Shown here one piece after another: positions 56,510-64,000 of a stretch of 64,000 nt of DNA. This DNA comes from Paucibacter sp. PLA-PC-4 (GTDB lineage: Bacteria > Pseudomonadota > Gammaproteobacteria > Burkholderiales > Burkholderiaceae_C), in assembly GCF_026241155.1 (NCBI RefSeq), contig NZ_JAPFGP010000010.1, positions 163,114 through 227,113 on the forward strand, in the 5' to 3' direction. A program made the position numbers and the translations under genes. Below the pieces are notes generated by a model. The model was not told where the DNA came from. It saw only the letters and a list, made by a program, of their open reading frames with translations, and made no database searches. Positions within the stretch are counted from its first letter, which is position 1; the number at the start of each line of letters is the position of its first letter.

Positions 56510-57502
56510 CTACAAGCTGGACGATGGCAGCGCACGCGGCGACGGCATCACGCACTCGGCATGGGCCACCCACGGATCGCGATCCTGGCCGCCAAAGGTA
56601 GTGACCAGGAAGTCCAGCATCGCGCGGGTTCGCGCGGGCACATGCTTGCGTGTTGGCATGCACACCCAGATCGTATGTCGGTGCAGCTGCCACCCAGGCA
56701 GTACGCGTTCCAGCACACTCTCCAGCATCGCATCTTCCACGACGAATGACGGCAGGCCACAGATGCCCAGACCGGACAGAGCGCTCGCGTAGGTCATCTC
56801 GGCATTCATGGTGCTCACAGCGGCACGTGTTCTCGGTCGGATGCTGATCTTCTCATCGCGCAGCGCCCCTTCGCCCATCCCCGCTCGTGCGAAAGTGAGC
56901 TCATCGTCCCGCCCGGTCGGGATCGGCTGGAGCAGCATCTTGTGATGACTCAGGTCGTTCGGGTGCTCGGGCCTGCCGTGTCGATCGAGGTACTCAGGCG
57001 AGGCGCACAGGATCACTTCCGTGCAGGCCAGCCGCCGTGCTACGAAGTCCCCATCGAGCGGACGATGACGCAAGAGAATCGTCAGATCGTGCCCCTCGTC
57101 GACGTCCTCAACGGCACTCAAGGTACAAACTTCCACGTTGACCTGCGGAAACTGCCGATGGAAGTCCGGCAGATGCTTGGCCAACTGATGGATGGCAAAG
57201 GCTGCAGGCGTGCGCAACCTCAACGTCCCGCTCGGCTCGCTGTGTGCGCTGCTGACCAGATCCTCTGCTGACGCAAGATCGGAGAGGATCGCGCGGATGC
57301 GCTCGAGATACTGCGCGCCAATGTCGGTCAGTGCCAGGCGACGTGTTGTACGGTGGATCAGACGAGAACCCAGATGGGTTTCGAGATCAGCCAGCGCTCG
57401 GGTGACGACTGCGGGAGCAACGTTCAGCGCGCGTGCTGCACTGGCAAATCCGCCTTCTTCGATGATGCGGACGAAGGTGCGCATGGCCTTGAGGTGGTCC
57501 AT
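56510..57502 (-). CDS. LysR-family regulator
   Basis: A 330-residue LysR protein: helix-turn-helix AMRTFVRIIEEGGFASAARALNVAPAVVTRALADLE and a substrate-binding domain of the CrgA-like type (PSGTLRLRTPAAFA, DLTILLRHRPLDGDFVARRL). The ATG at 57502 (MDHLKAMRTF) is the natural start; the frame extends 31 codons further upstream without support. It has no target gene facing it: the neighbours are an IS3 remnant and an empty stretch. Confidence 0.9.
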   Translation of the reverse strand: MDHLKAMRTFVRIIEEGGFASAARALNVAPAVVTRALADLETHLGSRLIHRTTRRLALTDIGAQYLERIRAILSDLASAEDLVSSAHSEPSGTLRLRTPAAFAIHQLAKHLPDFHRQFPQVNVEVCTLSAVEDVDEGHDLTILLRHRPLDGDFVARRLACTEVILCASPEYLDRHGRPEHPNDLSHHKMLLQPIPTGRDDELTFARAGMGEGALRDEKISIRPRTRAAVSTMNAEMTYASALSGLGICGLPSFVVEDAMLESVLERVLPGWQLHRHTIWVCMPTRKHVPARTRAMLDFLVTTFGGQDRDPWVAHAECVMPSPRALPSSSL

Positions 57503-57934
57503 CTGTTTACCTTTTCTAATCAGATCATGGGTTTGGTCCAGCGCCGCGTGCCCGGAAGGTTCCGCCGCAGGGATGCCTGTAGCTTCTTTCGGCAAACGGT
57601 TCGGTCACGCGCCAACGGCCTTGGGGTTCCGACTTGTCTCTCGATGTGAACCCGTCGAGCAGCTGCCTTGCTAGTTCGGCGGCGTCGAGGCGCCATCCTC
57701 CTGGAGTGCCCCCAAAGGCAAACAACCGCGCATGTCGGACCGCGCTTGAATGTGGTGTGCATGTCGGACATGTCCTCTTGCAGCAAACAAAGGGGCGCGG
57801 CGCAGGGTATGGGAACTCCAGAAGCTTTACGGCCAGCACGTAATTCATGACTGACATGGTGAGCCGTGCAGCATCCGATAGCGAGTTAAACCATGCAAAG
57901 ACTTGTCATGCGGCTGCTGCACTCGGGTGTTGCG

Positions 57935-58371
57935 GCGCGCGGAGTACGCCAGACCGATGAGATTCTGAAGTTAGCCAGCGCAAACTTCGCTGAGGCGGAC
58001 CTCGATCACAGCGAGAAGTGAAGGGTCGCATCGGCGCCTGGAGCCAGCACTTCAGGGTCAAGCCGATCTGCAAGGCCCTGCGGCTTGCCTCGTCAGATTA
58101 CTGGTGGGACTTGGCAAGCAGGCACGACCCCACTATGCCGCTGGCCAGCGTGCAGTGCGATGCGACGCCGGTGCCACAGGTCCAGGACATCCGAACGAGC
58201 AATGTTCAGGTGTACGGCTGCCGCCAGGCCTGGCGGCAGCTGCGAGCAAGCATTGGGCGCGGCGGCGTCCGCTCGGTAGATCCGCCATCGAGTCAGGGCA
58301 GCCAATGTGGGCTGCCCACTTCACCATTCACGCACTCGCAGGTCAAATGCGTCTGTGATGATCGCCACTGA
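57935..58371 (+). mobile_element. IS3-family transposase remnant (OrfA end and OrfB start)
   Basis: RQTDEILKLASANFAEADLD at 57950-58009 is the C-terminal end of an IS3 OrfA. In the next frame follow RVKPICKALRLASSDYWWDLASRHDP and VPQVQDIRTSNVQVYGCRQAWRQL, the N-terminal half of OrfB. The catalytic DDE core is missing; a last piece in another frame reads MWAAHFT. The remnant stops two bases before the end of the large regulator gene on the other strand. 57503-57930 holds no gene. Confidence 0.72.
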
Positions 58372-58373
58372 CG

Positions 58374-61361
58374 TCACGTGCGCTCTAGCAGCGCACGCGC
58401 CAGCTGCAAGTCGGCTGTATCGAGTCCTTCACGGTATCGGCCCAGAACCGGCTCGATGGTTGTGCGTGCCTGCCCGCTTCGCCCTTGTTCGATCAACAGC
58501 CGTGCGAGGCTGGTACTGCATCTCAACTCCCAGGCAAGCGCCTGCTGTTCGCGCGCGACCTCAATGCCGTGCCGGAAGGTGGCGATCGCGTCATCGACTG
58601 CGTTGGCGCTCAGCTGCCGCTCGCCCTGCACACGCAGCAACTCTGCCGTGCACCAACCGGACGTTCCTTGTTTGGCGCGCGCCGCAAGTTCTTCGTCGAA
58701 GAAGCTAGCATTGATCGTAGACAAGGCCTCTCGGACAGTGATCCCCAGGTTGCCAGCTGCCCTGATGCACCCGGTTTCGTGTAAGCCGTCACTCAGCTCG
58801 ATGACTTGCCGATAGCCATCACCGAAAGCCTGCCAAAAGTGCAACGAACGCTCCTTGGAGCGCTGTGATAGCAACTCGACCCACTCGCGGGCCTTGGGCA
58901 GGTTGCCGCACCAGAATGCAACCGGCGCAGCCCCGATCGCAATCGCGTAGCAAAGCGATAGTGCGTGGTCGATGGAGAGCGCCTCTTGCACTGCGTTTTC
59001 CGCATGGCGGAGTGCTTGCTCCGGCAGTCCCTTCAGCCACATTGTCCGAGCGAGTACCGTAAGGGCTGCAACGCTCGGGGCAAACTGCACCTCCCGGTAC
59101 GGTGATGCAACCGACTGTTCCTTCGAGTGCTCGAGGAAGCGTTGCGCGAAGTAATGCGCCTGAGTCTGGTCGCCTTGGAAGTGATTGCCCAGCGCCATCA
59201 TGCGCTGATGAGTCAAACGCAGGGCCGGATCGTCATCGCACGACGCGATCTCGCCAAACTGCTCGGCAAGCCGTCGCGAGCCAGCATAGTCCCCTTCTGC
59301 ATTGCACACGAGCCACAAGCCCCAACGGCATCGAAGTCTATAGGCCGTGGCGCCTAGGCGCTCAGAGATCGCCAAGGCGCGGTTGAACGCGGCGCTCATG
59401 GCCTCGCCGCCCCCTCGGGTGTGCCAGAGGGCGTGTCCGAGCGCTTCGCACAGTCGCATTTCCTCCGCCGCGTCGTAGACCCCCGGACCTCTCGCGTCTA
59501 TTGATTCGAGTGCACGTTCCGCCAACTTCCGGTACTCAGCAAGCATGGAAAGGGAGAACCAGAGCGGCGCGGACCGAGCCAAAAGTGCAAGGGCCAGATC
59601 GCGATGGTCTTCGCGGGCGTATGCCCAATGCACCGCCTCGCGCACATCATCTATCCAGCGGGTCAAGGCAACGCCGTATCTCGTTCCAAGGTTCTCCTGC
59701 CCCTCGGGAAAGGAGTCCTGGACGAGCTGTAGCATGTAGCGCGCGTAGCGAAGTGCGGCGTCTTGGCTGGTCGAGCTGTTGGCGAGACGCTCGGCCGCGT
59801 ACTCACGTGTCGTCTCCAGCAGACGGTAGTCCATCGCGTCGCCGCTGCGCTCGCCGACCACCATCGACTTGCTCACCAGTCCCGCCAGGCATTCATCCAG
59901 CAGTTCGGGCGGCCGGTCGAACACGGCGAGTGCAGCCGCATGAGTGAATACGCCTCGGAACATCGACAGTTGCGCCAGCAAGGCTTGCTCTTCGCTTGGA
60001 AGAAGTGCATGACTCCAATCCAGCGTGGCGCGTAGTGTCTGGTGACGGGGCAATGCGGTACGACGACCTCGCCCGACCATGACCAAACGGCTGCCCAGCC
60101 GACTGCCCAAGCGATCAACCAACCCTCGCAAGCCGACTGCGTCAATGGCTCCCGCTGCCAGCTCGATGGCCAATGGAATGCCATCGAGGCGACGACAGAT
60201 GTGGCAGACCAGCGGCGCGTCGTCGTCGCCGATATCGAATCCACTGGTCGCAGCAGCGGCACGCTCCATGAACAACTGCACCGCCGAGTACTGAATAGCG
60301 TCTGCCATGCTGCCCTGCATGGCGGGCGGTGGCACCGACAGCGACTCCAGTCGCTGGACCCACTCGCCCTGGATGCGCAGAGCCTCGCGGCTGGTGGCAA
60401 GCAAGCGAACGCCACGCGAGTGCGAGAGCATGTGCTCCGCTGCAACGGCAACACCGTCGATCACATGCTCGCAGTTGTCCAGCACGATAAGGAGCTGACG
60501 GTCGCCTTGAAGGAAGTTGGCGATGGCGTTCAGCGGATCCAGCTCCGGTGCGACGATACCAAGCGCTGACGCGATCGCCATTGGCACGAGCTCCGCCCTT
60601 GACAAAGTGGCGAGTGCGACATGCACAGCGTCATAGCCATCCAAGTCTGCGAACTGGCGTGCGACGGGAAGCGCGACGCTGGTCTTGCCGATCCCCCCAG
60701 CGCCGACCAGTGTGACGCAGCGGTGCCTCCGGATTTCCTGTAGCAAGGTCGCAGATTCCCTGTCGCGCCCAACCAGGCCAGCGGAACTGGGTAGCCGCCA
60801 CCGTGCAGGCCGCGCGACCTCTTCGTCCGAGCCCGAGCGGGCCTGCGGAGGCACAGCGGGCCTCCCCAGCTGATCCTGGACAACCTCCACAGGTGCGACA
60901 AGACAGTAGCCGCGCATGGGTACGTTGGTGATGTAACGCCGCTCCCCCACACCATCGCGCAGGGCTTTGCGCAGGTTGGCTATGTGCACGCGGACGCTAC
61001 CTTCCTCCACCACCCTATTGGGCCAGGCTGCGGCCAAAAGCTCGCGGTTAGAAACCACCTCGCCTGCGCGGCGGCACAACACGACCAGCAGGTCGAAGGC
61101 GCGGCTGCCCAGCCTCAGAGGCCGGCCCTGCTCGACAAGCGTTCGCTGCTCCGCATGAATCTCGAAGCCACCGAACCGGAACACGGACTCAGCTTCTGCT
61201 ACGGTCTCAGCCCGTTGACCGCCCCCCGGCCTTCCTGCTCTGGCACTGGCGTGGCGCGCCGTCCACGAGATCACCTGGCCCGCCTGCCGAAGGCGCTCAT
61301 GAGCCGGTTCCGCAATGTCAGCCGTGTCGCCGACATGCTGATCCATTTGTAAGCCGTGCAT
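58374..61361 (-). CDS. Large winged-helix regulator with NB-ARC-like ATPase and TPR region
   Basis: A 995-residue protein. An OmpR-type winged helix lies at about 62-155 (LRLGSRAFDLLVVLCRRAGEVVSNRELLAAAWPN, VRVHIANLRKALRDG, PMRGYCLV). An ATPase domain follows, with Walker A TLVGAGGIGKTSVAL, LLIVLDNCEHV and LATSREALRI. The second half is helical and TPR-like (ALRHAENAVQEALSI, IATFRHGIEVAREQQALAWELR). This is the layout of AfsR/SARP-like and CHP-type ATPase regulators. The start is uncertain: the first 60 residues have no domain and a later start is likely. Its target is not evident; it is back to back with the MarR gene. Confidence 0.87.
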   Translation of the reverse strand: MHGLQMDQHVGDTADIAEPAHERLRQAGQVISWTARHASARAGRPGGGQRAETVAEAESVFRFGGFEIHAEQRTLVEQGRPLRLGSRAFDLLVVLCRRAGEVVSNRELLAAAWPNRVVEEGSVRVHIANLRKALRDGVGERRYITNVPMRGYCLVAPVEVVQDQLGRPAVPPQARSGSDEEVARPARWRLPSSAGLVGRDRESATLLQEIRRHRCVTLVGAGGIGKTSVALPVARQFADLDGYDAVHVALATLSRAELVPMAIASALGIVAPELDPLNAIANFLQGDRQLLIVLDNCEHVIDGVAVAAEHMLSHSRGVRLLATSREALRIQGEWVQRLESLSVPPPAMQGSMADAIQYSAVQLFMERAAAATSGFDIGDDDAPLVCHICRRLDGIPLAIELAAGAIDAVGLRGLVDRLGSRLGSRLVMVGRGRRTALPRHQTLRATLDWSHALLPSEEQALLAQLSMFRGVFTHAAALAVFDRPPELLDECLAGLVSKSMVVGERSGDAMDYRLLETTREYAAERLANSSTSQDAALRYARYMLQLVQDSFPEGQENLGTRYGVALTRWIDDVREAVHWAYAREDHRDLALALLARSAPLWFSLSMLAEYRKLAERALESIDARGPGVYDAAEEMRLCEALGHALWHTRGGGEAMSAAFNRALAISERLGATAYRLRCRWGLWLVCNAEGDYAGSRRLAEQFGEIASCDDDPALRLTHQRMMALGNHFQGDQTQAHYFAQRFLEHSKEQSVASPYREVQFAPSVAALTVLARTMWLKGLPEQALRHAENAVQEALSIDHALSLCYAIAIGAAPVAFWCGNLPKAREWVELLSQRSKERSLHFWQAFGDGYRQVIELSDGLHETGCIRAAGNLGITVREALSTINASFFDEELAARAKQGTSGWCTAELLRVQGERQLSANAVDDAIATFRHGIEVAREQQALAWELRCSTSLARLLIEQGRSGQARTTIEPVLGRYREGLDTADLQLARALLERT

Positions 61362-61498
61362 TGCTGACCTCCGTCTACCCTGATGAACCGCTGGCGATGC
61401 CCTCGCTTGTCTAGTCCGGACTCAATCCCGGTTGAGCGAAACGGCGTCTTGGCTTGCCCATCTATCTCAAAGTTGAAGTATCATACATCTTGTTTATC

Positions 61499-61526
61499 TT
61501 GAACTTCAATATAAATGAAAATTCAT
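61499..61526. promoter_or_regulatory. Two palindromes in the MarR upstream region
   Basis: TTGAA-C-TTCAA (61499-61509) and ATGAA-AA-TTCAT (61515-61526) have centres about 16 bases apart, in a strongly A/T-rich patch 37-64 bases ahead of the MarR-family start. They look like an operator pair for the MarR protein itself. Confidence 0.5.
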
Positions 61527-61562
61527 CTTCTTCAGCTTCGAGCAGAGCTATGATGCCAAGCC

Positions 61563-62186
61563 ATGACGCTGACCTTACCCGCCACGGACGCCCAGGTGGC
61601 CGAAATGCTCGACGCCTACAAGAAGGCTTTGGGTCCGCAAGATGACGCCGCCAACCAGGACCCTGTCTGGGGCAATGCGGACGCTCTCGTGATGCAGTGG
61701 CGTGGCGCACTCGGCGATGAAGGGTCTGACGCCTTGCTCTTGGGCATCCGCATACGGCGGGTCGCGATGCTGCTGGACAAGATCATCATCCAGGAGTGCT
61801 CCGAGGCGGATGTGAAAAACCACGAGTTCATCCTGCTCATGGCGCTGCGCCGGATCGGAGAACCGTATGCACTGCGGCCGAGCGACATCCTCAAGATGCA
61901 CAGCGTGACTTCGGGCACGGCGACCTACAGGCTAGATCAACTATCCAAGCGCGACTTGGTCCAGCGAATCCCGGACCCTTCTGACCGTCGGAGCTTTCTC
62001 ATTGGGCTGACGCCGCACGGCAAGGAGGTCGTGGACACGATTCTTGGTCGCATGAGAGGCTCATTCGACGCGCAGCTGGCGCCGTTTCATCAGGTTCCCG
62101 GCGGATTTGACTTGCTCGAAGCTGGCCTCAGGCTGTTCGAATCCTGCATCCAGGCCTCTCCTGCCCAAGGCGCAGCGGCAAAGTAA
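61563..62186 (+). CDS. MarR-family regulator
   Basis: A 207-residue protein. The winged helix is at about 95-165 (EFILLMALRRIGEPYALRPSDILKMHSVTSGTATYRLDQLSKRDLVQRIPDPSDRRSFLIGLTPHGKEV, read in sections), with the DPSDRRS wing typical of MarR proteins. A 90-residue N-terminal helical extension and a C-terminal helix complete the dimer interface. It is divergent from the large ATPase regulator. The A/T-rich promoter with two palindromes suggests autorepression. Confidence 0.9.
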   Translation: MTLTLPATDAQVAEMLDAYKKALGPQDDAANQDPVWGNADALVMQWRGALGDEGSDALLLGIRIRRVAMLLDKIIIQECSEADVKNHEFILLMALRRIGEPYALRPSDILKMHSVTSGTATYRLDQLSKRDLVQRIPDPSDRRSFLIGLTPHGKEVVDTILGRMRGSFDAQLAPFHQVPGGFDLLEAGLRLFESCIQASPAQGAAAK

Positions 62187-62282
62187 CTTACGCAATCGGC
62201 GATTTCGACGCCAATGGCCGATCAAGTTCCGGAGCGTTTGGCTTCGTCGAGAGGTTCGTGCCCTCGACCTCCGAAGCGGGGC

Positions 62283-63260
62283 TCAGGCCGCCAGTGCGAC
62301 GGCTTGACGGGTGCGTGGCAAAGACAGCCGGGAAGAAGCCACTGCTGACGTGGAGAAGCACGGTGGAGCATCGTCAGCGGGCCGGAGCTCATGCACCAGG
62401 TGCTCGATCAGCTTTCGCACAGCAAGAGGCTGATTGCGCCGCGATGAGTAGGCCAACTGCAAAGCACGCGAGGGGCAGTTCCAGTCAGCGAGCAGGCGCT
62501 GCAGCTGACCCGCCTGCAACGCATCCCGGGCCATGAAAGTCGGTAGAAGCACGATGCCCGCGCCGTGCACTGCAGCGCCCACCAGGACTTCGGCCTGACT
62601 GCACCGCATGGTCCCCTTGATGGACAAATCGATCTCGGCCCCGCTGCGATGGCGGAACTGCCAAGAGCTGCCACCACTCTCATCACAGACCAAACAGCTG
62701 TGGGCGAGCAACTCATGCGGATGATCGGGGACGCCATGCTGGCGCAGGTAATTTGGCGAGGCAAACAGGCCAACTTCGAAGTCAGAGATCCGCCGAGCCA
62801 CCAGCGAGGGGTGCAAGTCATCGCCTAAACAGAGCGCCAAGTCCACTTCGTCCGCGACCACATCCACAGCACCTTCGCGCGTGCGCAGATCGACCCACAC
62901 CTTCGGATGGCGCGCGAGGAACGATGCCAAAGCCGGCCCCACGAAATGTCGCGCATAGGCCGCCGGCGCAGATATGCGGACGGTCCCTGCAGGCTCAGAT
63001 GCACTGAGGCTGCTTAGGGCCTTGAGCGCATCGTAGCCATCAAGCAGCTCGATGGCGTGAGTCAGTACCTCCTGCCCGACGGCGGTGAGGGTCACACGCC
63101 GCGTCGTGCGCTGCAGCAAGCGAACACCAAGCAGCATCTCGAGTTCCTGGACCGTGCGGGTTACCGCAGCACAGGACATATCGAGCTCGGCAGCGGCGCG
63201 GGCAAAGCCACCCTTGTCGACCACTGTCTTGAAGGTGGCAAGTGCCTTGAGGCGATCCAT
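62283..63260 (-). CDS. LysR-family regulator
   Basis: A 325-residue LysR protein: helix-turn-helix ALATFKTVVDKGGFARAAAELDMSCAAVTRTVQELE and a substrate-binding domain (PAGTVRISAPAAYARHFVGPAL, VDLALCLGDDLHPSLVARRI). The ATG at 63260 has AGGGG seven bases upstream; the frame opens 45 codons earlier without support. It closely resembles the regulator at 56510 in subgroup. No facing target gene is present. Confidence 0.9.
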   Translation of the reverse strand: MDRLKALATFKTVVDKGGFARAAAELDMSCAAVTRTVQELEMLLGVRLLQRTTRRVTLTAVGQEVLTHAIELLDGYDALKALSSLSASEPAGTVRISAPAAYARHFVGPALASFLARHPKVWVDLRTREGAVDVVADEVDLALCLGDDLHPSLVARRISDFEVGLFASPNYLRQHGVPDHPHELLAHSCLVCDESGGSSWQFRHRSGAEIDLSIKGTMRCSQAEVLVGAAVHGAGIVLLPTFMARDALQAGQLQRLLADWNCPSRALQLAYSSRRNQPLAVRKLIEHLVHELRPADDAPPCFSTSAVASSRLSLPRTRQAVALAA

Positions 63261-63833
63261 GTCATTGCCCCTGAGCCTGCCGGCATCGGGAGGCCGGGAT
63301 GCGCACGAAACGGCAAGGCACGCCCGCGCTGCGACATGCAGCAATGCAAGAATTGTGGCACTGCACCTCCTCCGAGCACTTGCCCACCGCCTCATCGACT
63401 ACCCGCAGGTCTTCGGCCCTGGCGACAGGCCGTGCCCAAGTGTTCTCAGCGTTGAGGTGCATACGGTGCTCCAGTGCGTGCCAGTTGTCTGATTGCAAGG
63501 CAAAACCGAATCGGGCTGCCCTGGTCACCATGTTCGGCGGACGAGCCGCAAACTACGAGTTATTGCTTGTGAATCCTTGCTACCGGCTGCTTCAACCTCC
63601 TGATTGATAGCGAGGTGACGTCAGACTTGGCGGACGAACGGCTTGGACGAAACCGTGTGTGACAGGAGGCGCACCGGCGATGATGCGATGCGCGATCAGT
63701 GTGATGGCAGCCACAGCCTGAGGACCTTGGCCAGTGATCGGTTTTCTACATCGAATTGCAGACGACACCGTTCAAGAGCGTACAGCTCCAGAGCATGCGC
63801 GATGTGATTTGCTCGGCGGCTGGCTGCCGCCCA
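63261..63833. other. Gene-free stretch near the right edge
   Basis: Only short motif-free frames on both strands. No insertion-sequence ends or RNA gene were recognised. Confidence 0.45.
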
Positions 63834-64000
63834 TCAGTCCTGAGTCGCGTCGACAAAGGCATGGATTCGGCGCAGGACTTCCTGCACGGAGCGGGTGGCC
63901 TCGACGTCCTCGCGCGGCGCGGCGTTGCCGGCTGGCTGCACATCGAACTGCGCCCCCTCCACCGTCATTGCGCGAATGCACCAAGCCGACATTTCGCGAT
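63834..64000 (-). CDS. C-terminal end of an unidentified protein (5' end outside window)
   Basis: The frame that stays open to the window edge and stops at 63834 encodes 54 residues, including MSAWCIRAMTVEGAQF and RSVQEVLRRIHAFVDATQD. Codon use (G or C at nearly every third position) fits real coding sequence, unlike the two other frames. The fragment ends in an amphipathic helix. The family cannot be named from this piece. Confidence 0.55.
   Translation of the reverse strand, partial: REMSAWCIRAMTVEGAQFDVQPAGNAAPREDVEATRSVQEVLRRIHAFVDATQD

Overview
The window reads as a chromosome segment of a high-GC betaproteobacterium of the order Burkholderiales, probably near the Roseateles/Mitsuaria/Rubrivivax group. 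This placement is inferred from gene content: a betaproteobacterial beta-oxidation cluster under a TetR regulator, a 16-strand trimeric porin, a PEP-CTERM protein, a Bug-type binding protein, DUF4148 proteins and a short H-NS homologue. No rRNA, tRNA or CRISPR array was seen.

1-8.7 kb is a minus-strand fatty-acid beta-oxidation cluster: enoyl-CoA hydratase/isomerase, DUF1569 lipoprotein, alpha/beta hydrolase, thiolase, HCD/ECH fusion, DUF2147 protein, acyl-CoA dehydrogenase and a TetR regulator with a palindromic operator. 9-20.6 kb is mostly core and envelope genes: HNH nuclease, glycine-zipper lipoprotein, DoxX, MFS transporter, ribA, porin, a NarX/NarL-like two-component system with a receiver-only protein, DUF1328, two BON proteins and AsmA. 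The inverted repeat TGTAGG-N6-CCTAC(A) occurs on both sides of that two-component system, ahead of the receiver gene and ahead of DUF1328.

20.8-29.2 kb holds the most coherent candidate for an undescribed system. A QseB/QseC-like two-component system faces a five-gene operon: thermostable-hemolysin family protein (GNAT-like fold), AMP-dependent acyl ligase, heme-oxygenase-like diiron enzyme, SDR and TPR protein. A perfect PmrA/QseB-type box (ATTAAG-N5-ATTAAG) lies just upstream of the operon. I infer a regulated pathway that activates, transfers, oxidises and reduces an acyl chain.

30.4-38 kb looks like a decayed island: a frameshifted ATPase regulator, a DUF1016/YhcG nuclease relic, a LysR-NTF2-SDR cassette, a tyrosine-recombinase pseudogene, an H-NS homologue and two genes with disordered, Ser/Pro-rich N-termini. 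One of the two carries a clear zinc-deaminase signature (HGE, SKLSCGDC, RGTHG..W) resembling OTT_1508-like toxin deaminases.

38-43.6 kb encodes a large di-heme lipoprotein with two discoidin domains, a PEP-CTERM protein and a winged-helix/TPR regulator. 43.6-58.4 kb is rich in debris (IS5 and IS3 remnants, a broken histidine kinase, long gene-free stretches). It also holds two paralogous atypical response regulators that share a promoter element, a Tat-exported hydrolase, a Bug-type protein, two DUF4148 proteins, catalase, and AraC and LysR regulators. 58.4-64 kb holds a 995-residue winged-helix/ATPase regulator, MarR and LysR regulators and a truncated gene at the right edge.
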